Of a stretch of DNA of 64,000 bases, positions 6,344 through 14,073 are shown in pieces (within the stretch, counting starts at the first letter, position 1; each line of letters starts with the position of its first letter). The position numbers were made by a program, and so were the translations under genes. The DNA is from UBA2396 sp038042175 (GTDB taxonomy: Bacteria; Planctomycetota; Phycisphaerae; Phycisphaerales; UBA1924): assembly GCA_964358855.1 (NCBI GenBank), contig CAYHQQ010000008.1, forward strand, positions 1-64,000, read 5' to 3'. The notes below the pieces were generated by a model that saw only the letters and a program-made list of their open reading frames with translations, was not told where the DNA came from and did no database searches.

Positions 6344-8368
6344 ATGTCGCACTTGCCCGGCCTTGGCCCTGACGGTCCCGAAACGGTCGCATCGCCCTTG
6401 CCGTCGGCAAGGGCGTCGGCAAAGCCCTCCTCAGGGCAAAAGCCCATCCGCACGAGCCAGGCGGGAGACCCATTGAGCGCCCCGAACGCCATGAGCCTGC
6501 TGACTCGCGTAAGCGTGATCCGAGACCCGCTCCACGGCGACATCAGCGTCACAAAGCTAGAGCGGACCATCATCGACACGCCGGTGTTTCAGAGGCTCAA
6601 GCACATCGACCAGTTAGCCATGGTTGAGCCCGTGTATCCTGGCGCAGTGCATACGCGGTTTTTGCACTCCCTTGGCGTGTTACACGTGTGCGCCGAAATG
6701 ATCATCGCGTGCAATAACTCGGCGAGGTCCTTCCGGCGTCTCGCCAACGCTGCTGATCCCATTCCGGTTCGCATTGGTCCCTATGCCGAAGTACTGGCAC
6801 GCTTAGTCGCGTTGATGCACGACATGGCGCACATCCCGTTCGGACACGTGCTTGAACGGGAAGCGCAGGTGATCCCGGAGGATCAAGATGAGTGGAAGGA
6901 TCCCTGGCGCGTTGGCCAGGTGTTTGGAAGGGAGTCCGGGTTCTCTACCGCATTCGTGACGGCCGTGCGAGAGCACTTTGGGGACTCGTCCGCACCGGAA
7001 GCCGAGCGGCTCCAACCAAGCGAGGCCGAGAAGGCCGCGTTCGCCATTCTTGAGGAGGTAAAGTCGGTTCTGACGGCTGAACGGAAAGAGGGCCATGACA
7101 CAGTCCAACTGCTTCGCTACCCGTTCGTCTACGACTTGGTCAGCAACACGATCTGCGCGGACCTCATCGACTACATCCAGCGGGACATGTTTTTTTGCGG
7201 GCTCTCTGAACGCATCGGTACGCGTTTCATGCGACAACTTGGCGTGATTCCTACGGAGTTCGATCCCGCTCTGGCTGGAACTCGCGACTTTTCACTTCGG
7301 CCGTACCGCGTCGGTGAGCAGGTCGACTCGGCTCAACCGACTCATCAGACGGAAGGCAAGTCGAGGGCGGCACGACTGGCGCTGTTGTTGTACTCTTACA
7401 ACGAGCGACATGCCTTCTCGACGAAGGAGAACGTCCTTGGGGAAGCGATTGACCTCGTGCGACGCCGAAAGCAACTGGCTGAGAAGGTGTACTTCCACAA
7501 GACGAAGCTCATTGCCACGGCCATGCTCGCGGCTGCGGCACAGGCGTCTGGCCTGAAATCGGCGGAACCGGTATGGGACAAGTCCGACCGGGAGGTTCTT
7601 CAGGAACTCGCTCGGGCGAGTCCTGACGCGACTGTTGCTCGACGCCGCGGAGCCCGGTTGGCCCAGAAGCTGATGGACAGGAAACTCTTCAAGCGCCTCT
7701 ACCGCTGCTCGTACCACGCTCCGAGTGATGACCATGTTTCCAAGTTGCTGTGGGATCCAGAATCCGGAGCGTACGAGAGGTACGTGAGTCCCGCCGCCCG
7801 AATGGCTCTCATCGAGAAACTGGAGAAAGTCATCGCGCTGATGCTTGGAGATACCGACAAAGCGCTCGGCACCGTGGCGATTTCCTGCCCGAACAGGAAG
7901 ATGCAACTCAAGGGTTTTGAAATGATGGTGTTGCCCACACCTGACACGACAAGACTCGGGCCGTTACAGGCGACCGTCCGACCCGTTGTTCGGAAGGAAA
8001 TCGAGGTGATTCAAGAGGGCCATCTAGAGCTCTGGCGGTTGGAAGTCTTGGTCGATGCTGCCGTGGTCGATCTCAGTTCTCCCCTCGCCAAGGTGCTGGC
8101 GGCGGCTGTGCAGGAGGCAATCGGATTGCCCAATGAAGTGCCCGAATTCGCAAAGGTGTTGCCAATAGACCTTGTCACGACCATCAAGAAAGCGGAACTG
8201 GACTCAGTGCTCAGGGCCACGGCCGCTACTGACAAGGTCACCCACGTCCAATACGAAGAGCTCATGGGGACCGTGTCTGCAAGCAGTTCGGACAAGACGT
8301 TCGAGCAGTTCATCCATGGTCGGCTTAGGGAATGGAAGCACTTGCCAGATGACGCCGCTCGCCAATGA
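6344..8368 (+). CDS. HD-superfamily phosphohydrolase
   Basis: A 674-residue protein; the ATG at 6344 has GGGAG six bases upstream. Residues 1-49 are Pro/Ser-rich. From residue 57 it follows the SAMHD1-like HD hydrolase family (COG1078 type): I-R-D-P-L-H-G-D-I, F-Q-R-L, V-Y-P-G-A-V-H-T-R-F-L-H-S-L-G. Metal ligands visible are His108 of the H-S-L-G motif, His159-Asp160 in M-H-D-M-A-H and an Asp in A-D-L-I-D (273/276). Such enzymes hydrolyse dNTPs or other phosphate esters; substrate is not predictable here. The last third (about 440-674) has no recognised domain. It overlaps the downstream metalloprotease gene by 20 bases, so they act together, plausibly in defence. Confidence 0.8.
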   Translation: MSHLPGLGPDGPETVASPLPSARASAKPSSGQKPIRTSQAGDPLSAPNAMSLLTRVSVIRDPLHGDISVTKLERTIIDTPVFQRLKHIDQLAMVEPVYPGAVHTRFLHSLGVLHVCAEMIIACNNSARSFRRLANAADPIPVRIGPYAEVLARLVALMHDMAHIPFGHVLEREAQVIPEDQDEWKDPWRVGQVFGRESGFSTAFVTAVREHFGDSSAPEAERLQPSEAEKAAFAILEEVKSVLTAERKEGHDTVQLLRYPFVYDLVSNTICADLIDYIQRDMFFCGLSERIGTRFMRQLGVIPTEFDPALAGTRDFSLRPYRVGEQVDSAQPTHQTEGKSRAARLALLLYSYNERHAFSTKENVLGEAIDLVRRRKQLAEKVYFHKTKLIATAMLAAAAQASGLKSAEPVWDKSDREVLQELARASPDATVARRRGARLAQKLMDRKLFKRLYRCSYHAPSDDHVSKLLWDPESGAYERYVSPAARMALIEKLEKVIALMLGDTDKALGTVAISCPNRKMQLKGFEMMVLPTPDTTRLGPLQATVRPVVRKEIEVIQEGHLELWRLEVLVDAAVVDLSSPLAKVLAAAVQEAIGLPNEVPEFAKVLPIDLVTTIKKAELDSVLRATAATDKVTHVQYEELMGTVSASSSDKTFEQFIHGRLREWKHLPDDAARQ

Positions 8369-9269
8369 CATCGCATGGGACGCTCCGCCGGGTGTTCGGA
8401 GCGCGATCGCCGACTTCCGGCGTCACGTTGTTCGTCAGCACGAGCGGCTGATCGAGGGTCCTCATCGAGCGCAGCTGCTGATCCATCGCGTTGCTGAGGA
8501 ATTGCACGCCGCTGTTGGTGTCCCAGGTGCTGCTCTTCAACTCAAGCCGGTTGCATCGCTGTTGCATGTGCAAGTGAGGCTCGCAGACACCGACTCTTCG
8601 GGCCGTGCGGGGGAACTCCGGCCAATCAGCGGGGGATTTGAGGCGGTGCTGTTCGCGAAATGTCGTCGAAGGCCTGAGTCCAAGCTCTGTCTGTGGGGAG
8701 AGGAGCCTCCGTCTGGCGAGACTCCCATGACAACCGCCCTCAGCACCTTCGGGCGCATGGTACTGGCTCACGAGCTCGGCCACACGTGTTTCTACGCCTC
8801 TGATCATCGAGAGGGGCAGCCCCGACGGCTAGTCCCATCTGGCCCCGCGGGAACCCCTTCGTACTGCCGCGAGGAGGGCCTCTGCCAGACGTTCGCGGGT
8901 GCATTGCTCATGGGCGGGGCCGTGCCCGACTGGGCCACGCAGCCGAGCATGTCCTGTGTGCTCAGGATGCGCTACTGCTACGACGTTGGCGCAGAAGTGG
9001 TGCTTCATCGAGTCTTGCACGAGTGGAAGCTATGGCCTGATGCCGTGTTCGCCAGCGTGGGCATCGAGGGAGTGACCCGGAGTATTGAACTGTTCCACGG
9101 AGCAAGCAAGAGATACGCCAAGGAGCTGACTCGAACGAGTGTCGGGAAACGGCTCGAAGGGTGTCACGAGCCCGAGGAAGTTGTGGATGCGTTGATCCAC
9201 AAGCTCAACGTAGCGCCGAATCAGATCGCAGCGGGAGGTCGGAGCGTGTTGGCGATGTTGCGACAGTGA
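8349..9269 (+). CDS. HExxH metalloprotease, ImmA/IrrE-like
   Basis: A 306-residue protein starting at the ATG at 8349. Residues 141-145 are H-E-L-G-H, preceded by the hydrophobic M-V-L-A, and a downstream R-E-E-G-L-C-Q-T-F-A-G-A-L-L-M segment (about 170-190) could carry the third zinc ligand Glu, as in ImmA/IrrE gluzincins. These proteases cleave a repressor or partner when triggered. Here the obvious partner is the overlapping HD hydrolase. No HTH is fused. A second ImmA-like protease lies at 30389 with its own HTH partner. Confidence 0.7.
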   Translation: MTPLANDIAWDAPPGVRSAIADFRRHVVRQHERLIEGPHRAQLLIHRVAEELHAAVGVPGAALQLKPVASLLHVQVRLADTDSSGRAGELRPISGGFEAVLFAKCRRRPESKLCLWGEEPPSGETPMTTALSTFGRMVLAHELGHTCFYASDHREGQPRRLVPSGPAGTPSYCREEGLCQTFAGALLMGGAVPDWATQPSMSCVLRMRYCYDVGAEVVLHRVLHEWKLWPDAVFASVGIEGVTRSIELFHGASKRYAKELTRTSVGKRLEGCHEPEEVVDALIHKLNVAPNQIAAGGRSVLAMLRQ

Positions 9270-9999
9270 CGACGATTGGACGTGCCAGTGCGTATACCTC
9301 CGAAGCGGTCGGCGCCTGTTCCGTCGACGGGGACCTGAACCTGGAAGTTTACTTCACTTGAGGCCTCTGTCACGCCGGTCGCTTCCAGACTATCTGAATT
9401 CTCAGTATCCTCGTGTTGGTGCTCCCTCGCGTCATACTGTCCGTTGCTCAGTCAGCTGTCCAACTGAACAGAAGTTTCTTGTTGACTTTCAGACACCTAA
9501 GCTGTGCTTAGGGGAGACGTCTGCTTTAATTGCGCCTGTCAATGGGTCAGCTTAAAACTCAGGTCATTCGGGCTGGCACGGTGGTCAGCCGCAGGCTTCA
9601 GGGCCATCTGGGATAGGCTGCCGAGCGGGTTCCCATCTGGTGTTCGCGGTCATAGCCGCGGCTTTTCTATCGGGTTTCCCGCTCGGCTCGGAAAAGGGCG
9701 CGATCTGGACCACGCGGTGACGGTACCGTCCCGCAACGTCTCCCTCACGCTTCCTTCCCCAACTCGTCTCTGACGCCCTTGCAGGATTGATGATTGGAGG
9801 ACCGGTCTGCTTTACGAAGTCTTGGCACCGCCAGCTTCAAGATACGGTCGGATAGAGTATCAGGTGCATGAGCTGATTTCGCGCGGTCCGGTTAGTCCCG
9901 GCCGCAAGCGTCGTCTCGTGCTTCTCCTGCGACTCGTTTTCTCCCTTCATCTGCCTGCAGCCGATATGCTCGTCGTCGGCTCGGCTTTTCAGAATTCTC
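9270..9999. other. Non-coding stretch with stem-loops next to IS110
   Basis: No convincing gene in 730 bp. Two structures stand out: a 7-bp hairpin CCTAAGC-TGT-GCTTAGG at 9496-9512, and a longer inverted repeat CCGAGCGGG (9621-9629) / CCCGCTCGG (9678-9686) enclosing the self-complementary AGCCGCGGCT at 9654-9663. The stretch lies downstream of the IS110 transposase (which reads leftward), where IS1111-group elements encode their guide RNA, so part of it may be the non-coding end of that element. Confidence 0.45.
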
Positions 10000-11046
10000 T
10001 TATGCGGCGGCCGCAGCGACCGGCGGCTCTCCATAGGCAAAGTCTGACCCATCTATCCACATGCGGTGCATCACGATCGCAATCTTGCGTGCAACGGCCG
10101 TGGATGCCGCCTTGAAGCCCTTGCGCTGCGCCATCCGTACACCCCAGGCCTTGATCCTGTTCCAGCGGCCGTGGCGGGTGAGCATGGTCACCGACGCCTC
10201 GAACAGAAGGGTTCGCAGTGCCGAGTTGCCGCACTTGCTGATCCCGCCGGAGATGTCGATCTCGCCCGAGGAGTACCGCTTCGGTGTGAGCCCGACATGC
10301 ACCCCCACGTCCCGCGATCGCTTGAAGCGGAGCGGGTCGTCGATCTCCGCCTGGAAGGTCAAGGCGGTAATGGGCCCGACTCCCGGCACCGTCATGAGCC
10401 TGCGGGTGACGAGATCGTTTCTGGCGATGGCGATGCACTGCTTGTCGAGTGCCCGCTGCTGTTCGAGGAGACCCTGGCGAGCATCGAGTAAGGCATTCAT
10501 GGCCGATTGAAGCCGCGGGTCCTTCTCCGTCACAGCCGCCCGCACCTTGGCCGCGTAGGCCGCCGTCGTCACCGCGCCCAGCTTGACGCCGAAGGTCTTG
10601 AGAGTGCCCCGGATGTGGTTTTCCATGGCGAGCCGGAGCGTCACCAGCTGCTTGCGGCCGGCGACCAGTGCCCGCAAGGACTGGCTGTGGTCGGACTTGA
10701 CATGCACCGCCTTGTACCAGCCGGTGCGGGCGATCTGCGCCAGTCCGCGGGCGTCGTTCTTGTCCGTCTTGATCCGCTGGGCCTTGAGCGTGCCATGCGC
10801 ATGCCGAGCGTCGATGCAGATGACCGGCCAGGCCGAGCGCAGCCCGTGATAAAAATGAGTACTGAGCTGTCCCGTCTCGAAGACGATCCGCTTCACCTGC
10901 CAGCTCTTGCCATGCTCGTGCAGCCAGGCATGAAGGGCCTCGACCTCCGATGGCGCCGTCCCCTCCCGTACCAGGTTGCCGTCGCTGTTGACCGCGCAGA
11001 TGTGTGTCGATTGCAATGAGATGTCAAATCCGATATAGATGTCCAT
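10000..11046 (-). CDS. IS110-family transposase (DEDD recombinase)
   Basis: A 348-residue transposase starting at the ATG at 11046. The N-terminal RuvC-like DEDD domain shows Asp8 in Y-I-G-F-D-I-S, Glu57 in V-F-E-T-G and Asp residues in K-T-D-K-N-D-A-R (95/98). The C-terminal Tnp_20 domain follows: V-P-G-V-G-P-I-T-A-L, then Y-S-S-G-E-I-D and G-G-I-S-K-C-G-N, including the serine region used in catalysis. IS110 enzymes act with a bridge RNA encoded in the element's own non-coding end. Length and motifs are complete, so the enzyme looks active. Element ends could not be fixed because IS110 elements often lack terminal inverted repeats. Confidence 0.95.
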   Translation of the reverse strand: MDIYIGFDISLQSTHICAVNSDGNLVREGTAPSEVEALHAWLHEHGKSWQVKRIVFETGQLSTHFYHGLRSAWPVICIDARHAHGTLKAQRIKTDKNDARGLAQIARTGWYKAVHVKSDHSQSLRALVAGRKQLVTLRLAMENHIRGTLKTFGVKLGAVTTAAYAAKVRAAVTEKDPRLQSAMNALLDARQGLLEQQRALDKQCIAIARNDLVTRRLMTVPGVGPITALTFQAEIDDPLRFKRSRDVGVHVGLTPKRYSSGEIDISGGISKCGNSALRTLLFEASVTMLTRHGRWNRIKAWGVRMAQRKGFKAASTAVARKIAIVMHRMWIDGSDFAYGEPPVAAAAA

Positions 11047-11170
11047 GGCTGTGACTCCGCTTGATGGGTTAATGCGCTCGCTGCGAGCACGTCCCCATTT
11101 GGAGCACAGCCACCCAGAAAGCGCAATTACCGTATCTGGAGTCCAAAACTGCTTCTGTCCTGATTCGACC

Positions 11171-11404
11171 TCAGAAGTGACTTCCGGTGCCCCGTTGCTG
11201 CCTGCGACGGGCCTTCCTGGGCTTGGAAGGCTTGACGTCCATCCATTGTTGCCGCAGCCAGAAGGCAAATCCGATGAGTGCGATAAGAAGGAGTGTCCGT
11301 CCCGACCAGGAAGAGAGCATGATCCCGCACCAATTGAAAAAGGAGCCGACCAAATCGCCCGCGGAAACGGGAAATGTGACGGGCGGCATTTTGGGGGGCG
11401 ACAT
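11171..11404 (-). CDS. Small single-span membrane protein
   Basis: A 77-residue protein started at the ATG at 11404, which has GGAG seven bases upstream; an ATG at 11416 in frame lacks one. It has a hydrophobic helix T-L-L-L-I-A-L-I-G-F-A-F-W-L around residue 40-53, followed by a strongly basic tail (K-P-S-K-P-R-K-A-R-R-R). Topology is probably N-out or short N-in with a basic cytoplasmic tail. No family recognised. Confidence 0.5.
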   Translation of the reverse strand: MSPPKMPPVTFPVSAGDLVGSFFNWCGIMLSSWSGRTLLLIALIGFAFWLRQQWMDVKPSKPRKARRRQQRGTGSHF

Positions 11405-11615
11405 GAGAATCTCCATCGAAGCTATGAACCAAGTTCGAGCTGAGTGTATGGCGGGAAACCTGTCGAAGGTCCAACGGCGTCGACATGACAGGGTCGCCCG
11501 CTCTGGCGTTGCTGAGCATGGGAGTCTGTCAGCTTGCTAACTTGGTACAATCCGGGCCGGACTCCGAGGTATGTTCCCCGGCGGCGACGCTCAAGGATCG
11601 CAGTGAAACGCAAGA

Positions 11616-12053
11616 ATGCCAAAGACAAAGGCTCAAATCTTGGCCCAACTAGAGAGAACGCGTAGCGGGCTTGAGGAGGATGTTCGGTTAGCCCGGCTCG
11701 CCCTTGATGCCAAGGAGAATCGGCTCGCCGAGTTCTTGGCCCGACTCGCAACCGCGACCGAATCGTTGCGGACTGATCGTCGCGGGAGGGCCCGAGGCCC
11801 CCGCGCAGCAGACGCAGGCGACGCCGACATTCGATTGCTGCGCAACAACAATCTGAGAGAGATCACGATTCGCGTTCTGAATGATGGGTTGGCCCGAAGC
11901 CCGGCCTCGATACTGGTTGCCGCAAGGAAGATCGGTTACGAGTCTACCGCTTCCCCAGCGACACAGAGCACGATGATTCGTGGCGAATTGGTTCATCTTG
12001 CAAAGACCGGAGTTCTCCGCAAAGCCGGGCATGGCCGGTACGCAAAGCCGTGA
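11616..12053 (+). CDS. Coiled-coil plus winged-helix-like small protein, copy A
   Basis: A 145-residue protein with two parts. Residues 1-55 form a probable coiled coil rich in Leu, Glu and Arg (I-L-A-Q-L-E-R-T and N-R-L-A-E-F-L-A-R-L). After a basic linker, residues 75-145 (L-R-E-I-T-I-R-V-L-N-D-G-L-A-R-S-P, ..., G-V-L-R-K-A-G-H-G-R-Y-A-K-P) look like a winged helix with a final G-R-Y strand. The minus-strand gene at 13292-13768 encodes a clear paralog with the same order of parts. Function unknown; DNA binding is plausible from the basic linker and the winged-helix-like end. Confidence 0.65.
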   Translation: MPKTKAQILAQLERTRSGLEEDVRLARLALDAKENRLAEFLARLATATESLRTDRRGRARGPRAADAGDADIRLLRNNNLREITIRVLNDGLARSPASILVAARKIGYESTASPATQSTMIRGELVHLAKTGVLRKAGHGRYAKP

Positions 12054-12168
12054 ACGGCCCCTCAGGCTCGGCGGTAGCAGTGGCAATCGACTGGAGTCGC
12101 TGGCACTGCTACCGAATATCGAGAGGCTTTGGGGAATGAGCTGTGCGTTGCCACGCTGACAAAGCGAA

Positions 12169-12201
12169 GCTGCCCGGTTCGCACGAGAGCGGCCGGGCAG
12201 C
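12169..12201. terminator. Bidirectional hairpin between convergent genes
   Basis: GCTGCCCGG (12169-12177) pairs with CCGGGCAGC (12193-12201), nine perfect base pairs around a 15-nt loop. It sits between the plus-strand gene ending at 12053 and the minus-strand gene ending at 12215. On the minus strand it is followed by TTCGCTTTG. Confidence 0.55.
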
Positions 12202-12214
12202 CTCTGTAACCGGA

Positions 12215-12556
12215 TCAGACCTCTTCAACCTCCTGGCCGAAGAACTCGATGTCACCTGGGTGCCATCCATCGGACTCAGTCAGTTGCTCGAAGGGCATCG
12301 TGTCGAATCTTGCCCTAAGACCTTGATACGGCTGGGTGCGGTAGCGGTCGATCGCCTGGTACGCCTCTGCGGCAGCTCGTATCAGGTCCCACAACTCATG
12401 TTGCCCAAGAGATTCGGTCACGGGACCGGCGAGGGCCAAGTCGCCGACGTCCCGGTGAAAGACGACGCCATAGCGACGGCCGCCGGTCGCGAGCCGAGTT
12501 TCGGTGATGTGGGCGGCGATGTCTCCAATGAGCGTGGCAAGTTCTCGCGTCTTCAT
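12215..12556 (-). CDS. Hypothetical small protein
   Basis: A 113-residue acidic protein started at the ATG at 12556 (M-K-T-R-E-L-A-T-L-I). An ATG at 12655 in frame would add 33 residues of low quality. It contains Y-G-V-V-F-H-R-D-V-G-D-L-A and ends F-F-G-Q-E-V-E-E-V. No family recognised; no membrane segment. It lies in the accessory region near the two coiled-coil/winged-helix paralogs and shares a terminator hairpin with copy A. Confidence 0.5.
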   Translation of the reverse strand: MKTRELATLIGDIAAHITETRLATGGRRYGVVFHRDVGDLALAGPVTESLGQHELWDLIRAAAEAYQAIDRYRTQPYQGLRARFDTMPFEQLTESDGWHPGDIEFFGQEVEEV

Positions 12557-12860
12557 GCGGGGAGATTGCGAGTTGCGAGAGTGTGTGGTTTTTATGGTGG
12601 CCTCCTGTAGTTGTGAGCCGGCTGCGAACCCCGCGGCCGATAGCACGCCACCCAAAAGCCGCTTGGGCCGAGACCCATTTGGGCAAGCGAAACGACGCGG
12701 TCAAGCGGGAAATTGGGGGAGACCGCTCGCGGGGGAACCGATTTCCTGCTTGACCGACTCGGCGGCGGCTTTAGCGTGCAGATCGGACTGTCGCGGGGTT
12801 TGGAGCCGGATGGAGTGTCGGAGACTTTCTGCCAGCGTCACGGACCTCGCTGCGGTCAGC

Positions 12861-13073
12861 CTATCGGGACCATTCGCGATCGCCAGTTCGGGCGGATTCC
12901 TTGCGGCCAAGGTCTCGAAGCAGGGGCTGGAGCGTCTGGACGACGGCGGCCGCGGCCATGACACCCATGCAGACCATCGCCACGCGGTTGAACACGATGG
13001 CGTCGCGGCCAGAGGCGGCCCGGGCCATCTGCTGGGCTGAGTTCGCGATGTGAAATGGGCTGGGCGTGGTCAT
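12861..13073 (-). CDS. Small membrane-associated protein
   Basis: A 70-residue protein with a good ribosome binding site (GGGAGGAA seven bases before the ATG at 13073). It has one hydrophobic segment, V-A-M-V-C-M-G-V-M-A-A-A-A-V-V, at about residues 31-45, and a charged C-terminus. No family recognised. Confidence 0.5.
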   Translation of the reverse strand: MTTPSPFHIANSAQQMARAASGRDAIVFNRVAMVCMGVMAAAAVVQTLQPLLRDLGRKESARTGDREWSR

Positions 13074-13291
13074 TTGGCATTCCTCCCAAAGCGAACTCTA
13101 CCGCACGGCACATCCAATTTGTGTGACAGTTTCGTGACAATCAATTGGACGTACTCGACACTTCAGGATGCGACGTGGGCGTGGTGGATGGTCCCGCAAA
13201 TCTGACTTCCGATTCATTCTTCACCATCCGTGCGGCGCGCCCGGCGAGAACACGGCCAAGCCTGCTCGATCGGCGGATGCGGTGCCGGGAC

Positions 13292-13768
13292 TCATGCCTT
13301 GACGTAGCGGGCGCGTCCCGGATTCTTGAGGGCCTTAGCCTTGGTGAGCCTCGCAAGCGTCTGGCTGATCATCACCCGCTGCGTGCTCGGATTGGACTTG
13401 CTTCGGTAGCCGAGTTTCAGCACGGCAGCATGCACATCGGTTGGGCTGCGTTCCAACCCATCCGCCATGGCCCGAGTGACGAAATCGCGGAGCGTCCCGT
13501 TGCGGGTCCGCTTGCCGCCTTTGGCCGGCAATGTCGGTCGCACCTGGCTCCGTGTTCTGCGGATGTCCCGTGCGTTTTGCATCAAGGTGGCGCCGGTGGC
13601 ATTGGCAAGCGCCTCTCGGATTTCGCTCAATTGCTGCTCTTTCGACGTCAGTGCTGACCGAGCGGCCAGCACCTCCTTGGACAATGCCTCGAAAAGCTTC
13701 GCCAATTCAACGAGCGAACGGGGTTTGGCGATCAGGGTGCGGCTACGCGATCTGCTTCGCTTGACCAT
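13292..13768 (-). CDS. Coiled-coil plus winged-helix-like small protein, copy B
   Basis: A 158-residue protein started at the ATG at 13768, with GGAGG nine bases upstream. It has a basic start (K-R-S-R-S-R-S-R), a coiled-coil region (about 20-60) and a C-terminal domain from about residue 90 containing L-R-D-F-V-T-R-A-M-A-D-G-L-E-R-S-P and ending G-R-A-R-Y-V-K-A. Alignment by eye with copy A (11616-12053) shows the same order and the shared D-G-L-x-R-S-P, K-x-G-Y-x-S and G-x-x-R-Y-x-K positions. The two copies point toward each other from 1.2 kb apart. Function unknown. Confidence 0.65.
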   Translation of the reverse strand: MVKRSRSRSRTLIAKPRSLVELAKLFEALSKEVLAARSALTSKEQQLSEIREALANATGATLMQNARDIRRTRSQVRPTLPAKGGKRTRNGTLRDFVTRAMADGLERSPTDVHAAVLKLGYRSKSNPSTQRVMISQTLARLTKAKALKNPGRARYVKA

Positions 13769-14014
13769 TCTGTAGAACCTCCATGGAATGAGGATAGGCG
13801 ACCGATCCCGCACAGATTTGTTTGAGAAAGGATCGCATGTGCACAGTCTTGTGCAATGGTGCGGACCCTGCGGTACAACAACGAGTCGTCTCGCCAAAGC
13901 ACCTCTCGATTAACAGAACGGCTCAGCACTGCAAATCGGAAGGAAGCTTCCCCTTTGCCCCGGATAACGCGGCACCGTGTTATGTTGTAGCATCAAGGCA
14001 ATCCGACAAAAGCA

Positions 14015-14044
14015 GAGCCGCCGGGCCCATAGACCCGGCGGCTC
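14015..14044 (-). terminator. Rho-independent-like terminator of parB
   Basis: On the minus strand, GAGCCGCCGGG and CCCGGCGGCTC form an 11-bp stem with an 8-nt loop (14015-14025 / 14034-14044), followed by TGCTTTTG. It lies 30 bp past the parB stop. The remaining 13769-14073 interval shows no gene. Confidence 0.75.
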
Positions 14045-14073
14045 CGATTTGCATCTCAACTCCGCTGAGGGCG

